A stretch of DNA of 64,000 nucleotides from Mytilus edulis (GCF_963676685.1 NC_092354.1:74413335-74477334); one strand, 5' to 3'. Positions 47,601-57,950 are shown, numbered from the stretch's first letter. The notes: generated from the letters alone by a model not told the origin. Program-made: numbers and translations.

Positions 47601-47843
47601 CACCTATCATGTTGCTCATGTTAGAGCAACCTATAGATATTAATAATATAATTTTATGAACAGCACAAAGATTAAAAAATCTTATTCAGTTGTTCATCAT
47701 GTTCATGATACATACATATTTATTTTATTCCATTTTTTTCAGGTGTACAGCTTACATTCAGCACTCTTGCAGAAACTCCAGAATATAGCAAAAAAGCTTT
47801 GGTATCAACAAAAGATTTAGTGAAAAAACAGTTGGGACCATAA
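41520..47843 (+). CDS. MIC13: MICOS complex subunit MIC13 (QIL1), exons 2-4
   Basis: Three exons, 41520-41664, 46279-46336 and 47743-47843, splice in consistent phases (entry 2, then 0, then 1). They encode about 101 residues that match the animal MIC13/QIL1 family. The N-terminal glycine-rich membrane segment GVTKLAIGGAAVYVTVDQGV corresponds to the vertebrate inner-membrane helix. The C-terminal SWNSG and EYSKKA words correspond to the conserved SWN and EYSK region. In other animals MIC13 is a small inner-mitochondrial-membrane protein that links MIC60 and MIC10 subcomplexes at crista junctions. The family is about 118 residues long, so only roughly 10-15 N-terminal residues, on an unseen first exon, are missing. 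A poly(A) signal follows at 47948. The introns are crowded with transposons. Confidence 0.88.
42848..44006. mobile_element. Non-autonomous DNA transposon with CAGGGGCGGAT ends
   Basis: The left end is CAGGGGCGGATCCAGGATTT; the right end, reversed, is CAGGGGCGGATTTAGGTGGG. Both are followed by a GGGGGGGCGC word. TGTTG flanks both ends (42843-42847 and 44007-44011). The terminal CAGGGG is hAT-like, but hAT elements normally leave 8-bp duplications, so the superfamily is open. No transposase frame is present. A 91-bp hairpin is nested inside, and a 41-bp tandem duplication (ACAACTAAAACCAGAATGAG) lies at 43255-43335. Confidence 0.7.
43538..43628. repeat. 91-bp near-perfect hairpin
   Basis: The left arm CACAGGCACTAGTTTCTATC, CATACGAAGGTCGACTATCC and its inverse are 42 bp each with one mismatch and a 7-bp loop. 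A related shorter copy is at 29962-30022. Confidence 0.85.
44175..44285 (-). repeat. Dispersed mussel repeat R1, reversed fragment
   Basis: On the minus strand: GAAGGTCATACATTGACCTA, TTTGGATGGAGAGTTGTCTA and TGGCACTCACACCACATCTT. Confidence 0.65.
44364..44828. repeat. CATGCCCCACC repeat with internal duplication
   Basis: It begins CATGCCCCACCTACGATAGT, AGAGGGGCAT and ends TGGGAGTGGGGCATCAGTGT, so its termini are inverted. It has an ATTCGTCCGTCCGTCC stretch and two direct internal copies of a segment with GTAGTTTTTGATGAAG, CAACTTGAAACTTA and ACACATGTTCCC (44480-44620 and 44645-44800). A degenerate single piece is near 47308-47360. Confidence 0.75.
45021..45804. mobile_element. hAT-like non-autonomous element (CAGTCAGGGGACTTACT ends)
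   Basis: Both ends read CAGTCAGGGGACTTACT inward (right end reversed), followed by AAGTGATTTT words. The 8-bp flanks are TTATTATT on the left and TTATTAGG on the right, six of eight identical, consistent with an aged hAT-size duplication. Subterminal AAGTGATTT/AAATCACTT words recur inside, typical of transposase-binding motifs. No transposase frame is seen. Confidence 0.72.
45960..46123. mobile_element. 164-bp inverted-repeat unit
   Basis: GGTCACAGTCTGCAC at the left is inverted as GTGCAGACTGTGGTC at the right, with internal inverted ACTAGTCCGA/TCGGACTAGT words. It is MITE-sized with no coding content. Confidence 0.65.
46279..46336 (+). CDS. MIC13: MIC13 exon 3
   Basis: The acceptor TTTTTTTTACAG and donor TCAG|GTATAT bound a 58-nt exon reading IVTTVKKGINEDIPKSWNS with a one-base overhang. 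SWN aligns with the conserved SWN of the family. Confidence 0.87.
47436..47635. repeat. Dispersed repeat shared with 4150-4400
   Basis: AAAGACTAAGCAAAACAA, GGTAATCCCAGGTGCTCCAG, GGCAGATCCTGCTCC and ATGTTGCTCATGTTAG-type words match the copy near the start of the window. Confidence 0.6.
47743..47843 (+). CDS. MIC13: MIC13 exon 4 and stop
   Basis: The acceptor CATTTTTTTCAG gives a phase-1 entry, then VQLTFSTLAETPEYSKKAL, LVKKQLGP and TAA. EYSKKA corresponds to the conserved C-terminal EYSKE-type word. Confidence 0.88.
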
Positions 47844-47947
47844 CAGAATTTCAGTGTATGAAGATGATTAATGTTGACTATTTAGCTACACTGTGAAAGT
47901 CTTATTTGATAGATAACATTTTTAGCAAGATATGCTGTCAGTGTTTC

Positions 47948-47953
47948 AATAAA
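47948..47953 (+). promoter_or_regulatory. MIC13: Poly(A) signal of MIC13
   Basis: AATAAA lies 105 bp after the stop codon, followed by T/G-rich sequence (TTTTGTTTGTCC). Confidence 0.75.
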
Positions 47954-49060
47954 TCTATTTTGTTTGTCCTAGTTTTGTACTGCATGCATGATATCAGGGT
48001 CTATCAGATGTTTTACCAATAACAGTAATATCTTTAATAGGTCAAATCGTACAGTGCTATGATCCCTGCCTCTCAAGAAGTTTAAGAGCTCTGATTAAAA
48101 AATAAAATAGCAAAAAAATTCAAAGGAAAACTCAAAATGGTAAACCCATCAAAATGGCTTAAAATCCATAGCTCAATTAGAGATCAACTTTGTTTTGGAA
48201 TATTAAGTTGCAGTTTTAAAACTAATACATGTACTTTACTACAGACATGTGCAATTTAATTCAACTCATTATTAGAGTACAAAAGACAGTGAAATTGAAA
48301 CCTACCCTTTCTGGTGGTACAGTCTGGTTTAGTATAAATCATGATTGATACAGAAGTATGCTGCAGTTGGCTTATAAAAAGATGTGGTATGACTGCCAAT
48401 CAGACAACTCTCCACAATAGATTAAAATGACACAGAAATTAACAACTATAAGGCACTGTACGGCCTTCAACAATGAGTAAAGTCCATACCACACAGTCAG
48501 CTATAAAAGGAAAAATAACAAAGTAAAACAATTCAAACGAGAAAAACTAACGGCCTTATTTATGTACAAAAAATGAACGGAAAAACAAATATAATCAACA
48601 ACAACTGAATTACAGTCTCCTGACTTGGGACAGGCACATTCATACAGAATGTGGCAGGGTTACACATGTAAGCGAGATCCCAACCCTCCCTCTAACCCAG
48701 GACAGTGGTATAACAGTACAACATAAGCATGATAAGGTCAAACTATTAAAATCAGTTGAAAAGGTGCAACTCATTATTATTTATCTATATTTATTAAACA
48801 ATCAAAACCTATCATGTGTCAAAAATTTAATTACATCTTACAACATCTGCAAATGCGATTGCCTCTAGAAATGTTGTTATAGTGACCGGTGTCTAAATAT
48901 AATTTCTTCAAGCTTCCACTACGTTGTTTTGAAGTTATGCTTTAAAATAGTGACATATTGTCAACTCATATTGCAAAGAACAACAAAACAATTGAGTCAA
49001 ATATATGTTAATATTTAAAAATACTAAAAGTATAATTGGCTAGTTCATTCAAAGGCAGTA
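47954..49060. other. Spacer between convergent MIC13 and the Roc-COR-death pseudogene
   Basis: No gene is seen. 48375-48690 is a long reversed R1-type copy (on the minus strand: CCTGTCCCAAGTCAGGAGAC, GTTAGTTTTTCTCGTTTGAA, GAGAGTTGTCTGATTGGCAG). Confidence 0.6.
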
Positions 49061-49066
49061 TTTATT
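49061..49066 (-). promoter_or_regulatory. Poly(A) signal of the minus-strand Roc-COR-death gene
   Basis: On the minus strand AATAAA lies about 75 bp after the terminal stop of the last exon. Confidence 0.55.
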
Positions 49067-49141
49067 AGCAAATATACAAATACTTATATGAAAAGCTAAG
49101 TAATGATATCTTGAACTGTGTCATTTTGGACCCTAAAAACA

Positions 49142-49441
49142 TCAATCGACAAGAATAAGTTTGCAGTAACTTTCACAATTTTCTAAAATTTCTGTAACCA
49201 GATGTGGATTCCTACCAGATCTTTCTAAAGCTTCGAGTAGTTCTCTCATTGTTGATTCATCGTCTCTGTTTCTCCAGCAATATAGCATTTGCCTACTGAT
49301 TTCACGGAGTACTTTTGACTTGTCGTATTCAATCTGTTCCAGACGTTCGATTTCAAGACCCAGTTCTAAGCCAAGAACCATCCACTTAATACGAAGACAC
49401 AATTTGTCAAGCATCTCATCACTTGGCCAGAGATTCAGAAT
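49142..49441 (-). pseudogene. Roc-COR-death exon 9: C-terminal death domain
   Basis: The exon reads ILNLWPSDEMLDKLCLRIKW, then VLGLELGLEIERLEQIEY and LLEALERSGRNPHLVTEIL before TAA. This is a death-domain pattern (LGLE...IEQIE..., then a helix ending in a small acidic/hydrophobic tail). The 5' boundary is ambiguous. An acceptor at GATAAG gives the phase 0 needed after exon 8, whereas TTTGTTTGAG (exon from 49455) has the better pyrimidine tract but phase 1. Confidence 0.7.
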
Positions 49442-49776
49442 CTTATCAGTCAAATCTCAAACAAATATTTACTTTAGATTTTCATACAGTATAAGCTAGT
49501 ACATGTTATAGCAATTTGGTCAAACTATGTTTAGGAATTCCGTTAGATAATATGTGTGTGTACATTTTAGAATGAAGTATCAACACCCTTAAAGATGGAG
49601 GTCTTTTTTTTGTGATTTTACTTTATTCTTCAAACATCAAAACACGTTGTTTTTTTTTTAAATAAAAACATATATTTTTAATAAATTACACTAGCAAGCA
49701 TCAATATCATACTTTGAACTTACAATGTTTTTTTCAACATTCTGTCATTAGAGTTAATTTATTCGTTTCAACTTAC

Positions 49777-49965
49777 CCCAGCAAAACATAAGTAATTCGC
49801 ATCTATGATGCGATCAATTTTTAAATTCCTTGACACTTTGCCTGTTATATCACATCCTATATATAATTGATATGCCTGTTTCTTTTCCTTTTTTTGGCAT
49901 TCGTTTGCTGACTTACAATATAAGCTTGTGGAACAAAACATATTCTTTTCATTGTTAGAAAATTC
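49777..49965 (-). other. Possible extra exon inside the last intron
   Basis: A 189-nt segment is open throughout, starts after a GATAAG acceptor in phase 0 and ends GCTGGG|GTAAGT in phase 0. It could therefore be inserted between exons 8 and 9 without disturbing the frame. It encodes a lysine- and cysteine-rich stretch (SLYCKSANECQKKEKKQAY). The acceptor lacks a good pyrimidine tract and I recognise no domain, so this is weak. Confidence 0.25.
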
Positions 49966-50326
49966 CTTATCCGGTAGCAAATCAAGACAATACAACACAA
50001 TTTTTAGAAATATTTTGAAACGGATTTTTTCACTTAAATATATTATATATATTATTCAATCAAATCGTATAGCTTTATGTTAATATTTCATATCCTCCTA
50101 TAAAATAATGTTAATGTAACTTGATTTTCGAAATTTTATGTCTTGCAAACTTTTTTGTTAGGCGACAGAAAATGGTCTTTATAATAAGCTACATACAAGG
50201 ATATATTGTCGACGTGGTTAAACAAATGCATATATTGGTGAACCTATACAGTCTACCGTATGTATAATGACTTGGTGCAATCATGGTAAAATTTGTTTTG
50301 GCATTCAAATACAAACAGTAGTAAAA

Positions 50327-50660
50327 GAGCCGTGGTGTAGTGGTTAGTGCATCGGACTACTAACACAAAGGTTCCTGGTTCGATTCCCGTCTGGGATAAA
50401 AATTTCAGGAACTGAATTTTCGACTCTCCCTTGGCACCATTTGCGAGTATGGTCTCGAGGAAACGATGATAGTCCGTCGGAAGGAAACGATAAATGGCTG
50501 ACCCGTGTTAAGAGAGAGCCATATCTCTTGCACTTTAAAGACACCATTGTAGATTTCGAAAAAGAGCAGGCTAATGCCGCTACAAGGCAGCACTCGCACC
50601 CGCAAAGTGGAAAGGGATTAATATAAGTTGCTGAACTTGTTTCCCAATCCACTATAAATA
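50327..50660 (+). mobile_element. tRNA-derived SINE
   Basis: The head is tRNA-like: GTGGTGTAGTGGTTAG (A box) and GGTTCGATTCC (B box, 50377-50387), spaced as in pol III promoters. A body of about 250 bp follows with TTTGCGAGTATGGTCTCGAG and CGCACCCGCAAAGTGG. It lies in the intron between exons 9 and 8 of the minus-strand gene. The 102-codon open frame over it is accidental. Confidence 0.75.
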
Positions 50661-51404
50661 AATATATTTAAACTAAATACAAACACGTTACAAATAAATA
50701 GAATGTAGCACCTTGAACCTATTGTGAATTTTACTTTATGTCAGAGTGTTTGCTATCATAAATATATATTATAACAAATCATACCAGTAGTCACTTCTTC
50801 TTGTCGTAGAATCTACAATTAAACAAATATTTAAGTTGTCTGAACCTAGGCCTTTGTAGTAAACTAAGTAAACATTTTAACCTCATTTTATCCTCGATTT
50901 CTGATTGGTTCGTAAGTTTTTTCATGAATACTTTTGTTAGTGTTGTTTGTATTATTGCGTTTTCTTGACGATTACTGATATTGGTTATTTGTTTCCACTT
51001 TTTTCTCTTTATTTGTAAACACCAACAACATTATTTAAATAAAAAATACAAATGGAAAACGAAAGCCGTCCTTGCATATTTCTGATTTCATCTAGAAAGT
51101 GTATTGTTCCTGATTTTCATTTTATAAAAGATATTTTGAAACAAGAAATAAAGATTATGAAAAAAATTTAATTAGGATGAAGAATACCTAGTAGGAAACA
51201 CCAACGCATTCAGGGTAAATGAAAAAGGTGTCATCATAGCGAATAACACAACATTCAACCACTTAACGGATATTGAGTTGTATGTAAGTATTATAATATG
51301 TCAAAGAATACAAATGTTAATAGATGCAGGTAAAGCAAGGTTAGAATTGACATATTCATATACAAGTATTTGATAATTGTAATATTCACAATGTTATGTA
51401 GTTT

Positions 51405-51653
51405 GATGCATATATGGGTACATCGACTTTACCACAAATTTAACCCATTTACCAGAGTAAAGATTCTCTCAGACAAGGTAAACGTTAGATGCATACATGG
51501 GTACATCGACTTTACCACAAATTTAACCCATTTACCAGAGTAAAGATTCTCTCAGACAAGGTAAACGTTAGATGCATACATGGGTACATCGACTTTACCA
51601 CAAATTTAACCCATTTACCAGAGTAAAGATTCTCTCAGACAAGGTAAACGTTG
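51405..51653. repeat. 83-bp minisatellite, three copies
   Basis: Three near-identical direct copies of an 83-bp unit have TGGGTACATCGACTTTACCA and AGTAAAGATTCTCTCAGACA. They lie inside the last intron of the minus-strand gene. Confidence 0.92.
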
Positions 51654-51879
51654 GATGGGTTTGGTTATTATTCTTATAATATAAAGCTCTACACGTGTTC
51701 CGGAATTAATGCATCACTGGTTTTCAAACGTTTAGCTTTGAGCGTTTGACCGTTCTTGATTAAGGTTTCTCAGAAAACCGCATGGGACGAATATCAGTTA
51801 AAAAGTGTTATTTTCATTAAATTAAAAAAGTCATGTGATAACAAATATCTTGTATGTATTTGGTTTTCATGTTATATTT

Positions 51880-52070
51880 GTTATTCTCGTGGTGTTTTGT
51901 CTGATGCTTGGTCCGTTTCTGTGTGTGTTACGTTTCGGTGTTATGTCGTTGTTTTCCTCTTATATTTAATGCGTTTCCCTCGGTTTTAGTTTGTTACCCC
52001 GATTTTGTTTTTTGTCCATGGATTTATGAGTTTTGAACAGCGGTATACTACTGTTGCCTTTATTTTTGTA
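51880..52070 (+). repeat. Dispersed repeat ending in AGCGGTATACTACTGTTGCC
   Basis: It shares TTTATGAGTTTTGAACAGCG and GTATACTACTGTTGCCTTTA with the reversed copy at 18885-19110. A common mussel repeat, not coding. Confidence 0.6.
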
Positions 52071-52399
52071 TAATAACCAACGTATTTAGATTTTCTTTCT
52101 TTTCGATTTTTAAAATGAACGGTATTCCCTAATGCAACTTGTATCAGAAAAGGGCATACAGTACAGTTTTATTCGTGTTTTTTTTATAACTGGTACAAAT
52201 AATCTTCTCACATGAAAAAAAAAAAATAAAACAGAGGGGTTCATGTACTCATTTTCCATCTAATGATTAAAATCAGCCAAAAACATCTTTTTCTGAAATC
52301 TTATAGTTTTACATTAACGTTGAATGAATAACGTTTTACGTTAGCATTGTAATTACCTCCATACTAACTGTATCATATGCCCTTACAGATTGATCGTAC

Positions 52400-52659
52400 C
52401 TGACACATGGTATGTCTGTTGATTTTAACAGCATCCATAGCCTTGACGAAATCTCTACATGATTTGTTCTTCTCTCTGCAGATACGAAGGCTATAAAATT
52501 TATTCATAGGAATAGAATCAGAACCAATGGCATCAATTTCAGTATTAGAGACTCCAAGGTGGAATGCCATTTTACGCACTTCATCCAAGGTCAAGCAGTT
52601 ACTAATACGAAGCAGCTGTGCGTCGTTGAGTAGCATCGACAGAACGGCATCTAGTATAT
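52400..52659 (-). pseudogene. Roc-COR-death exon 8: first death-fold segment
   Basis: The acceptor AATTAATACAG gives a phase-1 entry and the donor CAG|GTACGA phase 0. The frame reads ILDAVLSMLLNDAQLLRIS, LGVSNTEIDAIGSDS and CRDFVKAMDAVKINRHTMCQ. The LGVS...I..I pattern and following helices fit a death-domain or death-effector fold. This exon itself is stop-free. Confidence 0.72.
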
Positions 52660-52909
52660 CTGTATTAATTTATTTAAATGATAAAAAAAACCATAAGGGG
52701 ATGAACATGTGTAGTACCCTTACTTAATATATCATTACATATCATCACCGATGCTTCTAACTGTTCTCGATTAACACTTATTGTACAAGAAAATTAAAAG
52801 GTTACAAATTGTACAGTTTAGTTTTTTTGTTTGTAAAATACAGTCTGAAGTTGTATATATAGTTTATAGTGCATTTGCAGTTATTCAATTTAAAATATGT
52901 TTTGTACAT

Positions 52910-53095
52910 GAATAACGCCGTTAGTTTTCTCGTTTGAACTGTTTTACATTGTCATTTCGGCTGACTCTGCGGTATGGGCTTTGCTTTGCTCATTGTTGAA
53001 GGAAGTACGGTGACTTATATAGTTGTTTACTTCTGTGTCTTTTTGTCGCATGTGGGGGTTGTCTCATCGACAATCATATAACATCTTCTTTTTTA
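52910..53095 (+). repeat. Dispersed mussel repeat R1 copy
   Basis: GCCGTTAGTTTTCTCGTTTG, GCGGTATGGGCTTTGCTTTG and GGGGGTTGTCTCATCGACAA. It lies in the intron between exons 8 and 7 of the minus-strand gene. Confidence 0.7.
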
Positions 53096-53256
53096 TATTT
53101 GTATCTTGCTTAACTTCTGGACACACAGAAAATATATCAATATATTGCAATAACATCTTCATCCCTTATATATCATGTACTGTAGTACGCCGCTAGATTA
53201 AAACTGACGAGGAAAGGTAACATACGGCCAGCGAAAGCTCTTTTTTTGAGAGCCCA

Positions 53257-53520
53257 GGTGGTCGTGTGGTCTAGCGGGACGGCTGCAGTGCAGGCGATTT
53301 GGTGTCACGATATCACAGTAGCATGGGTTCGAATCCCGGCGAGGGAAGAACCAAAAATTTGCGAAAGCAAATTTACAGAACTAACATTGTTGGGTTGATG
53401 TTTAGACGAGTTGTATATACATTATGTACACAGCCATGTATCACCATCATTGATGGCGATCCGATGGATACATCTGTTGTAGAGTTGTCACTGACTCAGA
53501 CGTACTTATAAATATAATTA
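53257..53520 (+). mobile_element. tRNA-derived SINE, leucine/serine-like head
   Basis: GTGTGGTCTAGCGGGACGGC (A box region), a long variable-arm-like segment, and GGTTCGAATCC (B box, 53326-53336) precede a body with AAATTTGCGAAAGCAAATTT, a small hairpin, and GATGGCGATCCGATGGATAC. The head-to-B-box spacing suits a class II tRNA origin. It is not an intact tRNA gene, since the 3' acceptor pairing is not seen. Confidence 0.72.
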
Positions 53521-53673
53521 TCATCTGTGGTCCGATAAAAGTGTTTCTTAATTCTTAAAATGTGTGTCTGTTACTATAGTATGTAATTTTACATGTTTTA
53601 TCATGACATATACAAAAAAAGTTACAAAAATACAAAAGAAGGACTCTTTGATATTGACTCAAATTGTGTTTAC

Positions 53674-53704
53674 CTTGGCAGGAATCTGCACACTGTAAGA
53701 TAGT
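53674..53704 (-). pseudogene. Roc-COR-death exon 7: 31-nt microexon
   Basis: CTTTCAG acceptor, 31 nt reading TILQCADSCQ plus one base, and donor CAAG|GTAAAC. It converts the phase-0 end of exon 6 into the phase-1 entry of exon 8. That is exactly what is required there and the main reason for calling it. Confidence 0.55.
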
Positions 53705-54210
53705 CTGAAAGATTACAAAACATACAGGTGTGTTAAAAAATACAAATTGCCAAACAACAATCAAAAGAAAAAATGGTGGGTTGAATCTGGTTTTGTGGCA
53801 TGCCAAACCTCGCACTTTTATGGCAATGTTAAATATAACATTAAAATGACAACATAATATTACAGGACTACAGACAAATAAATAGAACATATTAGCCAAA
53901 GAAACACACGAATAATAGCTAACAAAGGCGTCAAGTTTAAATTTAATACGCCAGAAACGCGCATCGTGCACACAAGACAGACACAGCATACACATCACGG
54001 ATATTAAGAAAGCCTGAAGGAATAACATAACAATAATAAAGAACTGGGAGCATGGACAATATACGCGTCTCAATTCTGCATCTCCTACCATTGACGGATT
54101 TTTTCTGCAAAAACATGTTATAAAATCTACAAAGGCTACGTTTTGGTTTACGGGCGCAAAAAGATGTTTGACCCCGCCTCATTATGTTTGTGGCTGTCCC
54201 AAAATTTTAC
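53705..54210 (-). repeat. Dispersed repeat overlapping a 178-codon chance frame
   Basis: GGTTGAATCTGGTTTTGTGG and, further on, GACCCCGCCTCATTATG with GGCTGTCCCAAAATTTTAC belong to abundant mussel repeats. The long open frame at 53555-54091 is cysteine-rich with no domain and spans repeat and intron, so I do not call it a gene. Confidence 0.55.
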
Positions 54211-54649
54211 TTTGAGTGGTCCTGATGAGGATTAAATCAGAAAATAGTTGAAGTCGCATGCAATGACAAAGTTTTCTTTTTAGAAGTTTTCTTAGTTTAC
54301 TAGTATACGATTAACTGAAAAGCATACTTGAAATGATCGAGATAAAAACGAGAAGAAGGAGAGACAATCAAACCTTGACGTTCGCCACATTGTCACGTGC
54401 ATATTCCAAATGAGGAATTTCGTCAATATTTAATTAATTAGCAAATCAAATATTTATTCACAGCTGTAAGACCTATATTCTTTTGTGAATATTAAGCTCG
54501 TTTCTTGTTTTTCAATCAAATTTTCGATAATGGAACAATCAACTAGGATTGAGTTATAATATCGATAACAAAGTTGTGGTTTTAAATCCTATTTCTGCAT
54601 GCAATCACTAAAGAAAACTGTTTTCTGTAATTTACTTATAAAAACTTAC

Positions 54650-55861
54650 CCTGTCAGTGTACCAAATTTCTAGTTCAGATTTGGGGGTAATATATCCATG
54701 GTTATCACATACCCAACTGGTTTCGATGCTGTTTACATTCTTCGCATCTAGCAAGCAATTTGGTGACAGACATCCAGATTTCAACTTTACATCAAATGGA
54801 ACGTACCTCTGTGTAATGTTATCACTTGTGAATGACAGGGAGTAGACTTCCGAAATTCTAGCAAGGTTTTGTTCTAAACATTGGCGGACACAAGTCGCAA
54901 GATCTCTAGTTACCAACTCTTTTCTATCCTTGTGAACTATGTACACTGCAATAGTATTATGTTCAGTTTTCACTACTAAATTATGTTTCCTGTCCAAGAC
55001 AACAGCAACAAATCCAGAGAAGAGCAGGTCTACATTTTCATAACTTTTGACATTTCAAATGCTTAGAATGCTTGCTATGAGTCTTCATGGTATTGCATCG
55101 GGAACATCTGAAGCGCTGAATTCAAATATAAAGCCAACACATTTGTCAGATGTTAAATGTTTTTCAACAAAGGTTGTCGTATTTTGAGTCGTGATCATAC
55201 AAGGTACAATATAACAATCCACATTTATCTTCTTTCCATTTTCTCTATCGTATCGTCTCATTTCTGATAGAATGTCATAGTGAACTAAAAGTTGCTGGAA
55301 ATATTCTTTATGTTTCAGAAAGTTGGAGAATTTGTTTGAACTCCAGATATTTGACAAATCAGATTTAGTAAGTCGTCCCTGACGTAAACTTGCTATAATT
55401 GGGACAGATGTGACGATAGACTTCAGGACATCAATTAAACAAGTTGAATCAATTACTATGTAGCTTTGGAGCTTTGGATCATCGATATATGTTATCTTGC
55501 CGCAAATATTCTGAACGCCTATGAATAATTCCAACTCTTTAGTAGAGAGTGGCTTTACACCGTTTTGTGTATACAGTTTTTTGACATCTTCAAAACTGAT
55601 TATATGTTTTCCCTCCTCAACTAAAGCTGCAAACAGCATCTCAAGCATGAGAAACTGTTTTGGTACCCTCTGTTCCTACTGTGGATTTTCAGTTATAGTC
55701 GTTGATATGCATGCTCTTAATTCTTCCATTTCAGGGTCGTTCTCATTTAAGGCATTAACAAAGAAAAGTTTTTGTAACATAAGATGGCTCTTGACATTCA
55801 CATCAGTAAAACAAGCTGATAAAGTATTTAACAGTTGTGATCGTCTATTTGGTATGCCTCT
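54650..55861 (-). pseudogene. Roc-COR-death exon 6: COR domain with three stops
   Basis: The acceptor CACTTTTAG and donor CAGG|GTAAGT bound 404 codons in phase 0. Recognisable COR words are FEDVKKLYTQNG, GKITYIDDPKLQSYIVIDST, LVHYDILSEMRRYD and VDCYIVPCMI, then ENVDLLFSGFVAVVLDRK and a cysteine-containing end (WVCDNHGYITPKSELEIWY). In-frame stops are TAG at 55676-55678 (after ENPQ, before EQRVPKQF), TGA at 55085-55087 (after VPDAIP) and TGA at 55055-55057. The flanking residues stay in one frame across all three. Confidence 0.82.
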
Positions 55862-56105
55862 CTAAAAGTGAAATGTATAATATTATATAACTTGTCTTTG
55901 AAAATAAGTTGAAATGGGTTTCCACCAATGGATAAAAAACGACTTATGTAGATATTTGAGTAGGATTCAAAATACGTTGCATCCATACGCGGTAAACATT
56001 TAAAAAGTTAGTTCAAAGATTTAACTTTCCCCTTATATAAAAATATCTGTATAACATGTAATGTGAATAAAAACAAAACCAAATATAATGTGAGCATATT
56101 ATTAC

Positions 56106-56215
56106 CTGACAGACAAGGTCTTTGTGGGTTGCTACAAATATCAATCTTGGATAATCTTTATTTATATCAGGATGGCTGTACAGAAGAATTGATGAAACCC
56201 ATAGTCGGATATTTT
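56106..56215 (-). pseudogene. Roc-COR-death exon 5: Roc G4 motif
   Basis: The acceptor ATGATTTTGCAG gives a phase-1 entry and the donor CAG|GTAATA phase 0. The frame reads NIRLWVSSILLYSHPD and RLIFVATHKDLVCQ. THKD is the guanine-recognition G4 motif ([T/N]KxD type), here intact. Confidence 0.8.
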
Positions 56216-56329
56216 CTGCAAAATCATGTAATAAATCCTAAAATTATTTCCCTTGGAAAAAGGCTTTCAATAAAAAAAAAATGATGACAACAGATTTAGA
56301 AGATTATTAGATAAGAAAATACGATAATT

Positions 56330-56525
56330 GATATTAGACCGTTGGTTTTCCCGTTTGAATGGTTTTACACTAGTAATTTGGGGGGCCTTTATAGCTTGTT
56401 GTTCGGTGTGAGCCAAGGCTTTGTGTTGAAGGCCGTACGTTGACATATAATGGTTTACTTTTATAAATTGTTATTTGGATGGACAGTTGTCTCATTGGCA
56501 CTAATACCACATCTTCCTTTATCTA
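56330..56525 (+). repeat. Dispersed mussel repeat R1, well-preserved copy
   Basis: GACCGTTGGTTTTCCCGTTT, GGCCTTTATAGCTTGTTGTT, CGGTGTGAGCCAAGGC, GAAGGCCGTACGTTGACATA and GGACAGTTGTCTCATTGGCA give the family in full order. This is the best reference copy in the window. Confidence 0.78.
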
Positions 56526-57578
56526 TTAGTATTAATAAAAACAAAAACAAGTCTAGCAAGTAAGGTTGAAAGTTACAATTATAGAATAACTAATCGAAGA
56601 ACTCAAATAGAAAAAAACATTCAACAAGTAACCGAACAACACATTAAATCTCGAATGCGCGTTTGTTGAATATTAGTTATTATTCTTTTTACATTGGCAA
56701 TTTTTTTTTCATGAAATAAAAGTCGAAAATGTAAGGATTTTTTTTCTACACATACACAATTATCGACAACGTCATGACAATGTATAGTGTTGTATTACGT
56801 CAGATATGTGATTTAACCACGTTTATTTCGCAGGTGAACTTATTGATTTTTATTTCACTTTTCAACTTATTGTTTTTTTTTCCACATGTGAACTTATAGG
56901 TTTTTATTTCACTGCAATTCCTTGTGACCAATGAAATAATACATTTTAAGAAGCGCTCGAAATAATAATTCTAATTTGAATACTACATTAAATGAAATGC
57001 ATATGCTTCAGAAAATGACTCTGTGCTTGTTTGTTGCAGATTAATTTTTAAATTTAGCACAACCATGAAAATCACTTGTCGATTAACAATTGTAAATGCT
57101 ACAATAAAATCAAAATTGAAATTGTATTGCTGCTGTGCAAACATAATTTAAAAGAATGAAATAAAGATTCTTTAAATGATTTGTTTATCATTATTCATTC
57201 AAATCTAGAAAATGTTTTGCACCACACATTTACAGTAGAACATATATAATTAATGGCCTATACAGACCAGTGGTTCTATTCGGCAGCTTTGATTTTTAAA
57301 ACCAACTAGAATAATCAATATATCAATCAAAGTACAGCTTACATAGTGTTGAAGAAATTTAGAGATTGACATATTATGCAGATACGGGTAAACTGTTACA
57401 CTATTTTGATCATGAGTGGTCGTTTCTTTTTTAATTTGTAATGCTTGTATTAGAACTGTATGTGCTGTCTTAGTGACGTATGCCAGATTTCTGTATTGGT
57501 ATTATATAACCTAAAGCAAAAAATAAAACTTCTTTCTGATTAAATCCAACTGACACAGATTTCATGTTATAGACATAC
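56526..57578 (-). other. Intron 4 of the Roc-COR-death gene
   Basis: AT-rich with no recognised feature apart from two GTGAACTTATTGATTTTTAT-like words (56832-56855 and 56887-56905). Ends are GTATGT at 57578 and GCAG at 56216. Confidence 0.5.
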
Positions 57579-57950
57579 CAAGTATTGTTATCCTTCTTTC
57601 CTCTTCTTTGTCACTTTAAGCGTCATTCAACTCTCTGCTGCCATTAAATGGGATAAGATAAATTCCATGTGAAGTGATAAATGTCTGATGGGTTGCATGG
57701 TATACTATTTGTCAAGCGAAATCTAAGACAGGAATTGGTATAACGTCTTGATCACTAGCATGGTCTGTTAAACTGTCATCTTCAAATACCTCTATTTTTT
57801 TAGAAAGTTTTTGTAATATATCATCATTTGGAATATCAGGTTGCGTTTTCCCTGGTAATGCACCCTTCTGTTGTATAACATTTTCTACTCTTACTGATTT
57901 AAGATATGATAAAACCTTTTGGTATATTGCTTTAGGAAAACTGTGAACAC
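57579..57950 (-). pseudogene. Roc-COR-death exon 4: Roc insert and G3 motif, two stops
   Basis: The acceptor TTTTTCCTAAG and donor CTTG|GTATGT are phase 1 at both ends. The frame reads VHSFPKAIYQKVLSYLKSVR, then VIPIPVLDFA followed by TGA (57712-57714) exactly where the glycine of the G3 DxxG motif belongs. It continues QIVYHATHQTFITSHGIYLI and FNGSRELNDA, then TAA (57616-57618), then SDKEERRITIL. Sequence on both sides of each stop remains in the same frame and reads as Roc domain. Confidence 0.82.

Noticed and set aside
50327..50400. Functional tRNA gene
   Set aside because: Same reasoning: a tRNA-like head fused to a 250-bp SINE body.
53257..53345. Functional tRNA gene
   Set aside because: A and B boxes are present, but the sequence continues into a repeat body and acceptor-stem pairing is not evident. 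It is better read as a SINE head.
53555..54091. 178-codon minus-strand open frame
   Set aside because: It overlaps dispersed repeats, shows no domain, and spans a true splice acceptor and microexon of the Roc-COR-death gene. The frame is fortuitous.
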